Shown here in pieces: positions 52,101 to 63,418 of a stretch of DNA of 64,000 bases. Numbering within the stretch: position 1 is the first letter of the stretch; the number at the start of each line of letters is the position of its first letter. Origin of the DNA: Picocystis sp. L7 (taxonomy: Eukaryota > Chlorophyta > Picocystophyceae > Picocystales > Picocystaceae); assembly GCA_020975725.1 (NCBI GenBank), contig QXJR01000011.1, positions 310,001-374,000 of the forward strand, written 5' to 3'. The position numbers and the translations under genes are program-made. The notes beneath the pieces are model-generated. The model was not told the origin of the DNA. It did no database searches and worked only from the letters and a program-made list of their open reading frames with translations.

Positions 52101-55005
52101 GATGGACAACTTTCTACGTAACTTTGGTAGCTAGGTTCGTAGAGCCATTCATTAGTTTGACGCTTTGTGCCTTGCCACCTTCTCGTGGAAGTTTGATATT
52201 TCGAACCACATCCACACACCGTTATGTCAAGAAGGTAAGTTCTTAAGACCTCCCACAGATAACCCCTATGGTAAAACGGATTGGAAATCCTTTGGCCACG
52301 TTGTGAGTATTGTGTTGGTTCGGGCAACGCCTTGGAGTTGGTTCTCTTGGAAATTTTGAGGGCCATGAAAGCTGTTTCGAGTGCTTCTTTTGCGGTCCCT
52401 TTGAGGGCAAGATAGTAAAGATGATGGGCTATGTCAACCTTATGGGTGGAAGTGTTGTCGCCTTGTGATAGGCAACCCTGCCCCAAATTGGGGATGGTGC
52501 TTCAGTCTCACTTCCCTTAGGAATGGATAGCGGTTCGATGTAATAACATATTTTATTTTGAGGAGAATAAACCAAAAGCATCGTGATTTGAGGTTCGTCA
52601 ATGTGTTTCAAATGAGACACCCGCATCACTAAAACGTTCGCAAATACTCTACTCCATCGCGTAGAGCTATCGAGGGTAGTGACCTAGCTAGCGTTGGCGT
52701 TATAAAGAGAGAAGGATGCCCAACCCGCCACATTGTGAAGGAATGCTTTGGATGCATCAATGCATTTCACCACTCACCATGGTTGGTGGCTTTTGGAGCG
52801 AGGCGTCAAACCCAACCAATGGTAAGCATAAGAATCTGTAATAACAGTCAACACCACTATTTTTGCCAAGAAGTTTGCTATAAGGGTTTCTACTATATCC
52901 TTGTATGGACAGCAAAATCGCATTGGTACCGATATGGGCTGATTGACTAGTGGCTGGAGGGAGTAAAATCGGTGCAGAGTGAGTAAAGTAGTATGAGTAG
53001 GCCTTGCCTTTCGCAACTAATCGTAGCAACAATTGCAAGTTTCTTGGCACATGCCACCGATCAAAGTTTCTACATGGATCCAATCATAGATGCACTTTGA
53101 GCTACTGAGTACAACTTTGTCAAAAAGCCTATTTAGATAAAAACAATTCATTTGAATCGTAGTGCTCTCTTGCATAGCTTCCTAGAGTGTTTGAGGCGTA
53201 CGACAAACGATGCTTTATTCGACAGGGCACGCACTTAGTCCTCATTTACTTTTCGGTGGTCAAGTTTATTTGGACAAGCTTTCATTGACGTTGTATACCT
53301 CCTAGCTTCTTCTCATTGCACATTTTTTGCACGGAATGCTTGACCGTGGCATCAACTTATAACGATTGACGTACTCTAAATCTTGAAGGATGGAAGAAAA
53401 AGGATAAGGATCGTGGTTTAGCATGTCCAAGGGTGGAACATAAAAGCTTGGTTATGATCTAGGTTTGGGTCGCTTATCTTTTGTCGTTAAGGAAATAAAT
53501 ACCATTTGAATGCTTTGTTGTCTTTTGGGGTGTTACTTCTTCTTTTCTTGCGTTAGCTTGTAGAAGAGTTTATAGACTAACTAGACTTCACTTTATTTCG
53601 AGAAAGGAAAGCAATAACCACGGTTTGCAACCCATATACAAATGCAACATTTTTTGAATAGGCTACTCCCGAAGCTTTCATGAAAAGACAATTGCTAGTT
53701 AAGCACTTCAATAGGTGCCTTGTTCTTCAACACGATCTCTCCATGAGCTTGAAGTACCAAGCGTTGTTCAAAATTGTGGTCAATCAAAGCAATCAAGCGC
53801 TTCGAAATTTCAAAGTTATACAACAGATGTAGACGAAATGTAATCTCGTGACTCTAAAATGATGGTCCATTGAGATGACATAGTAATTCATAGAAGGCAG
53901 TTGAAGTTTTGAAGAGTTCAAATTTGTTCCACTTGAAAAGTGTCAAACTTCTTGTTGACAATGATGTCACCTTGATTTCCTTCAAGGATAGGAACAATGT
54001 TCATATTGTTCTTTTGTGAATTTCTTTCCTTCCCACCAAGGGCACTATGATGGAGCGGTGCGACTTTGTTGCTGCTTGTCCTCTCGTCTACACCAGGAAA
54101 AGGACCTACTCGACACATTAGCGTACACGACGTGACATGGTGCCAGTTGGTTTCAATGCTAAATGGGTGGGATAATCTTTTTTGCCGCGATAATTTGCAG
54201 TTTCACTGCTTCTATCATGCTTGTCGGCGTCTTGCTCACGCTCGGTTGGGTATAAGGCGCACCTTTCCCAACCTGTGAACTTCTGCCATGGCACAGGGGA
54301 TCGAGGATGGTGAAGTTTCGACGCAATGCAACGGTTGTGTGGTGCACGCCAGTTCCTCACGAGGATCGTATTTGATGCTGAACGAAAACATACGAACAAG
54401 AAATTTAGAAAGAGACGACTGACTTGATTGCAAATCACCTTTGAGCCGCTGATGTGAATATGACTGCGCGGAGTCAGGGGCACAAGTTGCTAAAGAGTGG
54501 ACTGACTTTCCTCCATCCGTGCTCTTCGAGTGCACAGTACGGTTGTGCCACGCACACAGTGCATGTGGCTGGAAAAACTGATACTTTCTCTGACACAACT
54601 ATGTTCACAGCACTGAGGTGGACACTTTCCAAAGACAACTCCTTTCTTTATTTGTCTCAGGACAATGTACTGCTAGTCCATGCTTCTTGACACGTGTTGT
54701 TACACACCACAGAACAACGAGGACGACTTGCAGGGATTTGCAACCTCTGTCACGCGAGTAAAAGGGAATGGAGATCCAGAAAGCAGGGGGAGCTACATTC
54801 ACGCTTGATTCAAGTGCATTTTGATGGTCTGTGCTACTTCTGGTGGTCTTTGTTTTGCAACGTAAATATCTTCAGTGGCATCACTATTCAAGGAGCTGGT
54901 CACGATGCCACCTTGTACCTTCGGGCTGGTTAGATGTTGCAAACAATACCTGTGCTGTGGCAAGATTACGCTCTGTTCTTGCCTCAGAAAACAATCGGTG
55001 TGCAA
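49164..55005. other. Gene-free stretch of 5.8 kb
   Basis: AT-rich with only short frames on both strands. I saw no LTRs, tRNA or recognisable protein. Traces such as the minus-strand frame at 52757-53083 may be decayed mobile-element DNA, but I could not name a family. Small genes or RNAs without clear signals cannot be excluded. Confidence 0.5.
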
Positions 55006-55533
55006 TCAACAGCACATGGACATAGCTTTCTTCGCGACATCTGTGTTGATTTCCAGCCGGGGGCCGCCAATGTGCACAATGCAAGGAGGGATAGCAGGCA
55101 TGACAGCATCCAAGCACACGCGGATAGCCTGTGGCTTTCCAGGCAAATTCACAACCAGCGTCTTGTTTCTGATCACGGCAACTTGTCTGGAAAGGATAGC
55201 CGTGGGCACCGTCTTCGCCGAAACCGATCGCATACGCTCTCCGAAACCCGGTAGCTCTCGGGTAGCCACCGCAAGTGTAGCATCAGGAGTCACATCTCTA
55301 GGCGTGGGGCCCGTTCCACCGGTGGTAACTACCAGGCAGCAATTTTGATTGTCGCAAAGGTCTTTGATGGTGGTTTCGATCTGGTCGACTTCGTCTGGGA
55401 TGAGTCGCACAACAGGTTCCCAGCTGCTGGTGAGATTCTCTCGCAAGTACGAGAGGATTTCTGGACCACCTTGGTCCTCGTACGTTCCCTTGTGCGCTCG
55501 ATCCGACACGGTGACGATGCCGATCTGCGCCAT
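55006..55533 (-). CDS. mogA: Molybdopterin adenylyltransferase (MogA/Cnx1G-type), 175 aa
   Basis: A stand-alone MogA domain starting at the first ATG. Motifs in order: IGIVTVSDRAHKGTYEDQGG at the start, LVVTTGGTGPTPRDVTPDAT near residues 67-86, ELPGFGERMR, and NLPGKPQAI near residue 129. These form the molybdopterin and nucleotide site that adenylates molybdopterin before molybdenum insertion. In land plants this domain is the C-terminal G half of Cnx1, fused to a MoeA-like E half; here no E domain adjoins, so the enzyme is separate as in bacteria. There is no targeting sequence, in line with cytosolic cofactor assembly. Length is that of bacterial MogA. Confidence 0.92.
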   Translation of the reverse strand: MAQIGIVTVSDRAHKGTYEDQGGPEILSYLRENLTSSWEPVVRLIPDEVDQIETTIKDLCDNQNCCLVVTTGGTGPTPRDVTPDATLAVATRELPGFGERMRSVSAKTVPTAILSRQVAVIRNKTLVVNLPGKPQAIRVCLDAVMPAIPPCIVHIGGPRLEINTDVAKKAMSMCC

Positions 55534-56786
55534 CGTTCTTTCGGACCGCGACGAGCGCTTCTCGTGTCGATCAGGTGTTGTGCCTGTGGGCGGTTACAAG
55601 ACGCGACCCTTCGTGGTGTGGAAGGGGTCCTCCCCAGGACAACAGGGTAGATGCTTAGACACGATGGAGTGCTTACCGGTTCCAAGGGACAACGAAGGAA
55701 TCGCTAATAGAAAGCCAGGATCGACCTGGAAGAGTACCCTCTCGCAAGAGGGAGCTGAAGGAAGTCCTATCAACATGTGACACGGGAACAATCGGCCAAA
55801 AACAACGGGAACGTTGCCCCGTGTCTAAGTCTTGATGCACTAGGCCGAGGACACACAGTGACAGATACTCGCACAAATCAACGAGCAAAATCCACATCAC
55901 CAACACATACTTCCTACGGCCTCGCTATCAAGCAGGACCGATGCCCAAACGATACATCGTAGGCACCAATTCAGATCTAGCACAACATCCATCTCATCTA
56001 CAAGGCAAGTGATACCACGAATCCACTGTAAAGAGGAGTTGTAAACCGCAGGAGCACAGATAAAAACCCTTGACTGCATAGAAAATCAAAGATCTTCGCC
56101 AAATTGTCCGCGAAAGGTCTTAGAAAAGCCCGGTCTTGTCAGCGGCAAGCAGTTGACAGTTCCAGTCCCATTGATTGCAACGATGGATGGATGCACTAGG
56201 ATGAGCATGAACCAATGCATTCGTGCTTAGAGTACGCAAAAAAATGCACGGTAGACACGACGATGCAACAAGCTCAACCATGTTCGACAACTTTCATCTG
56301 TGGCAGGAGACTGAAACTCTAGACCATCCCCACTCTTCCATCGTGCCTACGCATCAGGATTATGAACCTGAGGGTTTTTCTGTGTTCCAATCCCTACCAT
56401 CTCCTCTGCCAAGTGCTTGCCATTCTTTGCCAGGCCAGGTGTAGAGTCATGCTGCAAAAGATCTGGCGCATCTTCCAAGGTAAAATGATACATTACAGTG
56501 GATACCAGTAGTTTTAGACAGCATAAGCAAGGTGGCATAGATCTGACCTACCAATTCACATCATTAAGAATTAAAAATGTACGCATGCAAACCACCGTCA
56601 TACGTAAAATCCCAAGTTCACGACGCAGAGCTTACCCAAGGCAATCCAAGGAGGTAGGCTAAGAGACCTTTGCTTTATTCCCATGCTCCTGGAACAGTCA
56701 AGTGGTCGTGCAGGAGCAGTGGGCGTGGCAGCCTTGGTTGACGAAAAATCTTGAGCAACCTCTGCGTTTTCGTCAATGCATCCCAT
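55534..56786. other. Intergenic DNA between mogA and the CDSP32-like gene
   Basis: 1.25 kb holding the mogA promoter and the 3' flank of the CDSP32-like gene. No supported gene or repeat seen. Confidence 0.5.
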
Positions 56787-57923
56787 TCACTTCCACATGG
56801 CCTGTCCCGAACGCCTGCGTTGCTGTTTAGGCGCCGTGGAAGGAGCTTTCGATCCTCCATTCTTCGGCGGTGGGACCGGGAGACCTGCCGAACCCTGCTG
56901 CATGAGAATTTGGCCGATGAGATCCCCCCTGGATGAGCCGACGTGACGCCCTACGGGCTGGCCGTTTCTGTAAAAGAGGAAGGTTGGCACTTCCAAGATA
57001 TTCAGTTCCTTGATCAAGGCCTTGTTTTCCTCTGACGTATCCCCCATCAGCCTCCCAAACACCGCCATACCTGCGAAGTTTTTGGCCAGCGCTAGAACGG
57101 CTGGGTAGATTCTAATGCAAGGTTCTGCGTCACTGAGAGAGACATCGACCACGGTGAGTATGTCCTTGTCTTGCCCTTGCACGAACTCATCCATTTCCTT
57201 CTTTCCGTCGATTTCTTGCACGAATTCGCTGGCCACAACGCCGTCTCCGGCCCTGTCGCCGTAGTAGAGCACCCCTTGACCAAGATCCATTCCCGCATCC
57301 GCCGCTCCCACGTGCTGCCAGAGCAGTTTTCCGCCTCGGTAGAATTGCAAGGTGGGAAACTTCTTGATTTCCAGTTCTTCGCAAAGGGCTTTGGATTCAT
57401 CGGTAGCATCCCCTTCCAGTGCGAGGAAGACGACGTCAGGGCAGTCCCTGGCGCACCTCTGGAACACGTGCTTGAGTTGCACGCAAGGTGCTCGGATTTC
57501 TTCTTCGGTGGGCTTGTCCACTTCCCAGTGTACTTCCGGTTCCGGTTCGTCGAGTCCGAGGTCGCACACGCTTTCGGACATGACTTCGAGCACAACGAGC
57601 TTGTCGTTGCCTGCCGCTTCGATCTCCTTTCGGAAATCTTCCGGTCCGTAGATGGGTTGGGTTTTTTCTTCCACGACCGCACTTTCCCTCATTCTCCTGG
57701 CTTCTGGATCTTCCTCTCGTTTGTTTTCAACCGCACGCACCCTCGTGGTCCCGTTTTCGTTCTTTTTGCACACGTTCCAGGTCGACGGTCGGCGGTGGGC
57801 AGGCTTGGGTTTCTCCCTCAGGAATGGTTTCCCCATGATTCGGCAACGTGTGTCCGCCGTGCCGCCTCTCCCTCTGCATCCCGCGGTTCCCTCGGCACGT
57901 ACGCGGAGCGTGCTGCAGGCCAT
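56787..57923 (-). CDS. CDSP32: CDSP32-like tandem thioredoxin, plastid, 378 aa
   Basis: Two thioredoxin folds. Domain 1 spans about residues 85-205 with cis-Pro 190 (KKFPTLQFY); domain 2 about 230-342 with cis-Pro 313 (EVPTFLFYRNG). The segment LYYGD between them and YVGS/HVGS-type ends match plant CDSP32, a drought-induced chloroplast protein that reduces peroxiredoxin and methionine sulfoxide reductase. Unlike plant CDSP32, whose C-terminal domain has HCGPC, this domain reads DAEPC: only the second Cys (269) remains. In domain 1 a Cys (120) and a Pro-Cys (146-147) are separated by a 25-residue acidic insertion. The start is the first ATG after which composition is transit-peptide-like (Arg, Ser, Gly-rich); another ATG at 57836 is possible. 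The frame remains open further upstream, but that product is implausible. Confidence 0.83.
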   Translation of the reverse strand: MACSTLRVRAEGTAGCRGRGGTADTRCRIMGKPFLREKPKPAHRRPSTWNVCKKNENGTTRVRAVENKREEDPEARRMRESAVVEEKTQPIYGPEDFRKEIEAAGNDKLVVLEVMSESVCDLGLDEPEPEVHWEVDKPTEEEIRAPCVQLKHVFQRCARDCPDVVFLALEGDATDESKALCEELEIKKFPTLQFYRGGKLLWQHVGAADAGMDLGQGVLYYGDRAGDGVVASEFVQEIDGKKEMDEFVQGQDKDILTVVDVSLSDAEPCIRIYPAVLALAKNFAGMAVFGRLMGDTSEENKALIKELNILEVPTFLFYRNGQPVGRHVGSSRGDLIGQILMQQGSAGLPVPPPKNGGSKAPSTAPKQQRRRSGQAMWK

Positions 57924-58479
57924 GTCGCGTCGTCGTCTCTTCGCACAGCCGTGTGTCGTTGCGCGGACCTTCGTTCGACGGTGACGACGGCGTGTGGGAT
58001 CGAGCACGTGTTCACGGTAGGGTTTATCTCCGAGGGTGGATGGACGGAGGAGAAGGGAGGATCGAAGGACCGAGAAGGTTCCAAGACGGCCTTGGCCCCC
58101 GACCACGTACCTATCGGTCCGGTCTGACCCGGAAAGGGACGACGTGCAAGGAAAGGTGGAGAAAGGAAACAGGAACCGGATCCCCGTCGGGTTCCCAAAG
58201 GGGAACGATCCCAGTCCAAGGGGAAGGATGATCCGGGGTGGAACCGATCCCCACGAGCGAAAGGAGAAAGGACGGTGTCGGTTCCTTCTGCACACCGGTC
58301 CAGACCGGGTCTGACCCGATCGATCCAACGGTGGACGTGTCCCTGGATCGATCGACTCGAGTAAGGAACCACAACCGAAACAAAGGGGCACTTTTCAGGG
58401 TTCCCCGATCAACGTGCCGATCTTGGACACAGCGGGAGACGGAGGCGCAACGAAAGACACATACACACACACACACGCC
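57924..58479. promoter_or_regulatory. Divergent region between CDSP32-like gene and p23
   Basis: 556 GC-rich bases between two divergent starts. A short (AC)7 run (58463-58476) ends just before the p23 ATG. No named promoter motif recognised. Confidence 0.45.
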
Positions 58480-59662
58480 ATGGCACACCTGCCGGACGTG
58501 TACTGGGCGCAAAGGACGGACAAGATCTTGTTGACCATCGACGTGCCGGACTGTCCTCAACCGAAAGTGGAGATCGGAAACCACGAAGGTGGGGATGGCT
58601 ACCTGAAGTTTCAAGGGACCAATGGAAGCACTGGCGTCGAATACGCGGTCCAGCTCGACCTGTACGGGAAAGTCGATGCAGAAGGAAGCAAGATTAGTGC
58701 GGGTGGCAGGAACGTGTTCATGGCCATCCAGAAACAGACCGAAGGACCGCATTGGCCGAGGTTGGCCAAGGAGAAGGTCAAGCTCAGGAACGTGCACTGC
58801 GACTGGAACAAGTGGAAAGACGAAGACGAGGAAGAGGACGAAGGTGCGTGCGCGGACGGATCCAAGTCGTGGAAGGGATCCGTTTTCCATCCTGTCGGAT
58901 GAACCTGCAGCACCTGCTCGAAGGTGAAACGAGGAACCACGCACACGTAGCGGGACGCGTTCCGATCTTCCACATGTGTCGGTCGAGGGTGGTGGACGGA
59001 CCGTGGCCGCCTCAGACCCGTCCACCCCCACCCTTCCCCCACACATCCCTCAACCGAACCCCCCTCTCCCCCCGGCCGAAGGACATGGAGACGGTTGATT
59101 CGAGAAGGTTCTGACGATGTGACTGGGATAACAACGCATGCGATCGATCCCTACGACAGAAGACAACTTTGATTTGGGAGGATTGGACAATTTTGCGGTA
59201 CGTACCGATGCCGAAACCCTAGGACGATGCGAGCCATCCCAAACGACCAACAGGAAGAGGATAATATGCTCAGGAGACCAATGCTGACGGAGAAGCAATG
59301 CCAAACGTAGAAATTCGACGATCCATTGGACAAGGATGTTCACACCGAAAGCGAAAGCGAGGGTGAAGACGACGTCCCGACCTTGCTCTGAAATGAATGC
59401 AAAGGAACCGAAAGGCTGTGATCCGTCGGTTGATTTTTGAGACATGCAACTCCCATCATGCCGCGGCTGGATCCAGAACAACCATCCAAGCATGTTCCTC
59501 CATTCGCACGGAAAATACGTCTCCTGAGCAGCACGCCTTCTCTGCACGACCGTCTCTCAAAAGGAGACACGTGCTCTTCACCTGTTGGATTCTTCGAACA
59601 TCGTGGTAAGAGATGCGGTCACACCTCTCTCCTCTCATTCGCAGCCCCCATTCGATGATTGA
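58480..59662 (+). CDS. p23: p23/SBA1-type HSP90 co-chaperone, 3 exons, 139 aa
   Basis: Exons are 58480..58843, 59160..59197 and 59645..59662. The CS domain begins at once: MAHLPDVYWAQRTDKILLTI, then PKVEIGNHEGGDGYLKFQG, and near residue 110 the WNKWKDEDEEEDE motif typical of p23, including the conserved Trp. Intron 1 (316 bases, donor GTGCGT, acceptor GACAG) leads to a 38-base exon encoding EDNFDLGGLDNFA, which resembles the acidic Phe-rich p23 tail. Intron 2 (447 bases, donor GTACGT, acceptor after a long pyrimidine run, TCATTCGCAG) leads to a last exon of five codons (PPFDD) and stop. Exons 1 and 2 join in phase; the last exon is less certain. It binds the closed, ATP-bound form of HSP90 in the cytosol. 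Confidence 0.85.
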
Positions 59663-60242
59663 AATGAAGTCAACATGTACCTGTTGTCTCCATTCCTGTT
59701 CTGTCCTTGCTTCCCAGCTGAGACTCTTCGCAATCCCTCCGCCCCACGGATGGTATCCTTGCCACCGGTCGATGCACTTCGCGGTTGTCCGCTCCCTCGC
59801 ATTGCCCTGCCTGCATCGATTGTGTCCTTGATCGTGTTTCTGCCCGTGCATGCATGGATTGGAATTGGCTCGTTCTGTCTTCCTGGTCCCGTTCCTTCCG
59901 CTTCGGGCGTAGTTTCGTGGGATGGTCCATCGATTGGTTCTGGAAGGGATCCAACGAATCTGTCCCTTTGGATTGGGAGCCACTCTTCCAATCCCACGGG
60001 TGTGGCGTACCGGTGGTGGTTCTCGTGGAGGAAACCTGGGTCGACCCACTCGCTCCTCCCCCGACCCATTGGATCACAGGTCCGGTTTCGAACCCCCTGC
60101 GTCCACCCTTGTAGACGGTGTTCGATGCCCTGCTTCCCCTCCTTCTGCCCTGGATGGTGGGTGGAAGTCGAGGAGAATCGAATGGAGTCTGCTGCCTCCA
60201 CCAGAAGGGTGTTCGACCGACGTCCGGACAAGACAAGCTTCG
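59663..60242. other. Intergenic DNA between p23 and RAE1
   Basis: 580 GC-rich bases; open frames here are by-products of composition. It should contain the RAE1 promoter. Confidence 0.5.
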
Positions 60243-61667
60243 ATGGCTGCGTTCGGCAGTTCCAAACCTTCCCACAATCCCAACGGGGACATTGAGGTAG
60301 GTGATGGAGGATCCAAGGAACGTAATGGAAGGAAAAGAAACCTCGACGTGCGACGAGGAAGGGACGGAACGAAAGACAAGGACGGAACAGGAAAGGAACA
60401 CGGGTGTGATTGGACCTGGGAACATCCGCCGACAAACAACCGGAAGAGTAGCAGGACAGGAAGCTGGCGTGAGATCGATGGCTGACGCATGTGGGGCAAC
60501 CACGGACGAACGCGGATCCACACGATGGATGACGAACGCGGGAACGCAACGAACGAATGGGAAACCCTGGTGCAAACGAAACAGGTCGTGTCACCGCCCA
60601 GCGACGGAGTCTCCAGCTTGTCCTGGTCACCCAATGCGAACCTCCTCGTCGCAACCTCTTGGGACAATCAGGTAAGCTCCCGTGACGAAACTTGTCCATC
60701 GACACTCGAGACGTGTACATGATCTGATACTTAGACCAACGCTGACCGACGCCGTCGTGCTGGTATGGATTTGCCACCTCAGGTACGGTGTTGGGAAGTC
60801 AGCCCACAAGGACAGTCAGCCGCCAAACTCGCAACCTCGCACGAAAAGCCTGTGCTTTGTTCGTGTTGGAATGCATCAGGTGACGTGGTCTTCACCGGAG
60901 GGGTGGACAATCAGGTCAAGATGTGGACCCTGGCCACCAACCAGACCCAACAAGTCGCTGCACACGACGCTGCCGTGCGACATGTGGCTTACATGCCCGA
61001 AATGAATCTCTTAGTCACTGGGAGCTGGGACAAAACCCTGAGGTATTGGGACTTGCGAAGCCCCAACGCTGTTCATTCACAACCGCTGCCAGATAAGGTC
61101 TATGCGATGAGCTGCACACACCCGCTTCTGGTGGTAGGAACAGCTGATAGAAACATCTTGGTGTTTAATCTCCAAAATCCACAGCAGGTATACAAGCAGA
61201 TTGCTAGCCCTTTGAAGTACCAAACCAGGGTTGTGACGAACTTCCCAGACAAGACAGGCTTTTTGGTTGGAAGCATCGAAGGTAGGGTGGCCGTCCATCA
61301 TGTAGAGGACAACATGCAGAACAAAAACTTCACATTCAAGTGCCACAGGAACAACAACGACGTTTACGCAGTAAACTCCATTGCGTTCCATCCCGTGCAC
61401 GGGACCTTTTCAACAGCTGGAGCAGATGGGGCATTCAACTTTTGGGATAAAGACAGCAAGCAGAGGCTCAAAGCGTTTCAGGCGGCAAATGCACCGATCC
61501 CCTGTTCTTCGTTCAACAAGGATGGGAGTATTTTTGCATATGCAGTGAGCTACGATTGGAGTAAGGGTGCAGAGAACTACAATCCTGCAACCGCCCCAAA
61601 TCATATTTTATTGCATGGGGTGCAAGACAGTGAAATAAAAGCGAGAACTCGCCCGAACAGGCGCTGA
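60243..61667 (+). CDS. RAE1: RAE1-like mRNA export WD40 protein, 3 exons, 341 aa
   Basis: Exons are 60243..60296, 60585..60671 and 60783..61667. Intron 1 is 288 bases (donor GTAGGT, acceptor AACAG) and intron 2 is 111 bases (donor GTAAGC, acceptor CTCAG); all joins are in phase 0. The joined start reads NPNGDIE then VVSPPSDGVSSLSWSPNAN and ATSWDNQVRCWEV, the first blade of RAE1/Gle2. Further blades include FTGGVDNQVKMW, LLVTGSWDKTLRYWDLR and FNFWDKDSKQRLK, and VNSIAFHPVHGTF before the end. Plant RAE1 is about 349 residues, so this is full length. RAE1 docks on NUP98 at the nuclear pore and takes part in mRNA export and spindle assembly. It converges on the SLC35B1-type gene with 138 bases between coding ends. 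Confidence 0.92.
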
Positions 61668-61805
61668 GTTCCACGTTGTCTCTACACAAGCAGCTCCTTT
61701 GGATTCAAAAGCCATGAGGGTATTGCTCTCGCTTTCCTGCCCAGCACCTGAGAGATTCAGTTTCATTTGCCGGTGGCAAAATGCTTGGAATGCGCGACAG
61801 GGCGT

Positions 61806-62882
61806 TCAATCATCTTTTGCCTTTTGTTTTCGTCTCTTTTGTTGTTTGATCCAAATATTTCCCATCAGTCCAGAGAACACCAGGAAAACTCCCATCCATT
61901 GCTCGGTGATGAGAGCATTTCCGTACCAGACCACGGAGAGAAGGATGCTAAAGAATTTCCTCGTGGTGGTCACAATGGTGGCGACCAGCGACCCAAACTC
62001 CTGGATGGTGTAAAAGATCCCCAGCTGTCCGATGATACCGCAAGCGCAGAAAAGTGCCATGTCTTGCAATACCTTTGGGTGTTCAACCACGAAATGATTG
62101 GTATCTGAGCCAATGCTGGTGAATCCGTAAAAGTAGGTGCTCATGATGCAGCTTCCCCAGATATTCATCCAGAACATCATGTCCAGTGCGCTTGTGTTCC
62201 TGTACCGATCATGTATTTTGTCTTGTGCTGCATTCGTGTATCCATCCATGAGCAGGTTCACGAGGCAGAGCGCGTATCCCATGGGTGCATTGTCTGTTTC
62301 CAGTTTGGAAGCGGTTCCTCCATGGGGTTTGAAGAGTGCGAACAGGGCGATTCCCATGGAGACCATCATCCCACACAGGTATTCGGAGGTTGCATACCTC
62401 TTCCTTCCCACGAGCACTCCCATGGCCATGACTGGCAGCATCTTGCAAGATTTGGCCAGCACTTGCGCTGGATAAGGGATGTATCGCAGAGCCACCACGC
62501 CACATGCCGGTCCAATACTGTTGGAGAGTGCAGGTGGCACGAAGGCCCAGATCGGTGCGTTCGAAGGTTGTTCAAACGCGCCTCGTTTCTCCCTCTCCAT
62601 CGCATCGCCGTTGTTTCCACATCGATGTACGTTTCGCGACTTGCTTCTGCGGCGACGCACCGCGTTGTTCAGGATCGCGGCAGTGAGTGCGGCTCCCACG
62701 GCCTGCAGGAGGTTGAGCACGACGACGTGTGGCAGTTTCTTCCCCATCGAACCGTATTTTGCAACGGCCAGGTTCTCCTGCACGATCCCTTGTGCGAGGT
62801 AGGCCACGTAGATGGTGCATGCACATGCCACCAATCGCATGGCGGCATGTTTCGGATCTGGAAGTGATGGTTTTGGTTTCAT
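61806..62882 (-). CDS. SLC35B1: SLC35B1/HUT1-type ER nucleotide(-sugar) transporter, 358 aa
   Basis: A membrane protein of the drug/metabolite transporter superfamily with about ten hydrophobic segments. The segment YVAYLAQGIVQENL near the N-terminus, PACGVVALRYIPYPAQVLAKSCKMLP in the middle, then LVNLLMDGYTNAAQD and IVTTTRKFFSILLSVVWYGN, are signatures of the SLC35B1 (UDP-galactose transporter-related, yeast HUT1) group. The C-terminus ends KAKDD, fitting the KxKxx ER retrieval signal. Family members are described as UDP-galactose/UDP-glucose carriers and, for human SLC35B1, an ER ATP/ADP exchanger, so the substrate is open. I start at the ATG giving MKPKPSLPDPKHAAMRL just before helix 1; the frame is open upstream with a less likely ATG. 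A charged loop (RRRRSKSRNVHRCG) lies between helices 2 and 3. Confidence 0.9.
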   Translation of the reverse strand: MKPKPSLPDPKHAAMRLVACACTIYVAYLAQGIVQENLAVAKYGSMGKKLPHVVVLNLLQAVGAALTAAILNNAVRRRRSKSRNVHRCGNNGDAMEREKRGAFEQPSNAPIWAFVPPALSNSIGPACGVVALRYIPYPAQVLAKSCKMLPVMAMGVLVGRKRYATSEYLCGMMVSMGIALFALFKPHGGTASKLETDNAPMGYALCLVNLLMDGYTNAAQDKIHDRYRNTSALDMMFWMNIWGSCIMSTYFYGFTSIGSDTNHFVVEHPKVLQDMALFCACGIIGQLGIFYTIQEFGSLVATIVTTTRKFFSILLSVVWYGNALITEQWMGVFLVFSGLMGNIWIKQQKRRKQKAKDD

Positions 62883-63418
62883 CTTCACGTGTTGGACGAA
62901 GTGTGGCGATCGTCCCGATGAAGGTCTGGGATGGTCTACCCGGATCTGCCTCGATTGAAACCACATCTCGTGAACCCAGGGTCGATCGCATTCATGGGGG
63001 AAAGAGGGAAGGGTCCACGGCTGGGACCAGGGGGACATCGAAACATGGAGGAAGCTAGCAGGGATGGAAGCCAACACCCGCATCCAACCAACAGGGATCG
63101 AACAACGAGGGGAACAAACACAACACGAGGAACGAAACATTGGAATTTAAAAAGTGAAAAATGCATGCAAACAGACTTGGACACCTGTGAAACGCCTACC
63201 CCTGAACGGAAGCTTGTGGAGCACCTGCACCCATGCACAGTGCACAGGCACACGGAGACATATACTGAAGATGAATCGTTGGCAGGACACAAAAACGTGC
63301 CTAACAAAAAAGGGGTATCCATATCATCTGCGTGATAAGGACAGGCTGCACGCACAATATCTGTCCAGATATCAACAGCGTAGTGGGAGTCCCCACCAGT
63401 CGTGTACAGACTTACCCC
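62883..63418. other. Intergenic DNA upstream of the SLC35B1-type gene
   Basis: 536 bases containing the SLC35B1-type promoter and the 3' flank of BMS1. No gene seen. Confidence 0.5.

Noticed and set aside
52757-53083. Minus-strand frames suggestive of a decayed integrase
   Set aside because: Resemblance too weak to name a family; no terminal repeats found.
57924-58391. N-terminal extension of the CDSP32-like frame
   Set aside because: The frame is open but the product is Arg/Ser/Pro-rich without homology and lies in a divergent promoter region.
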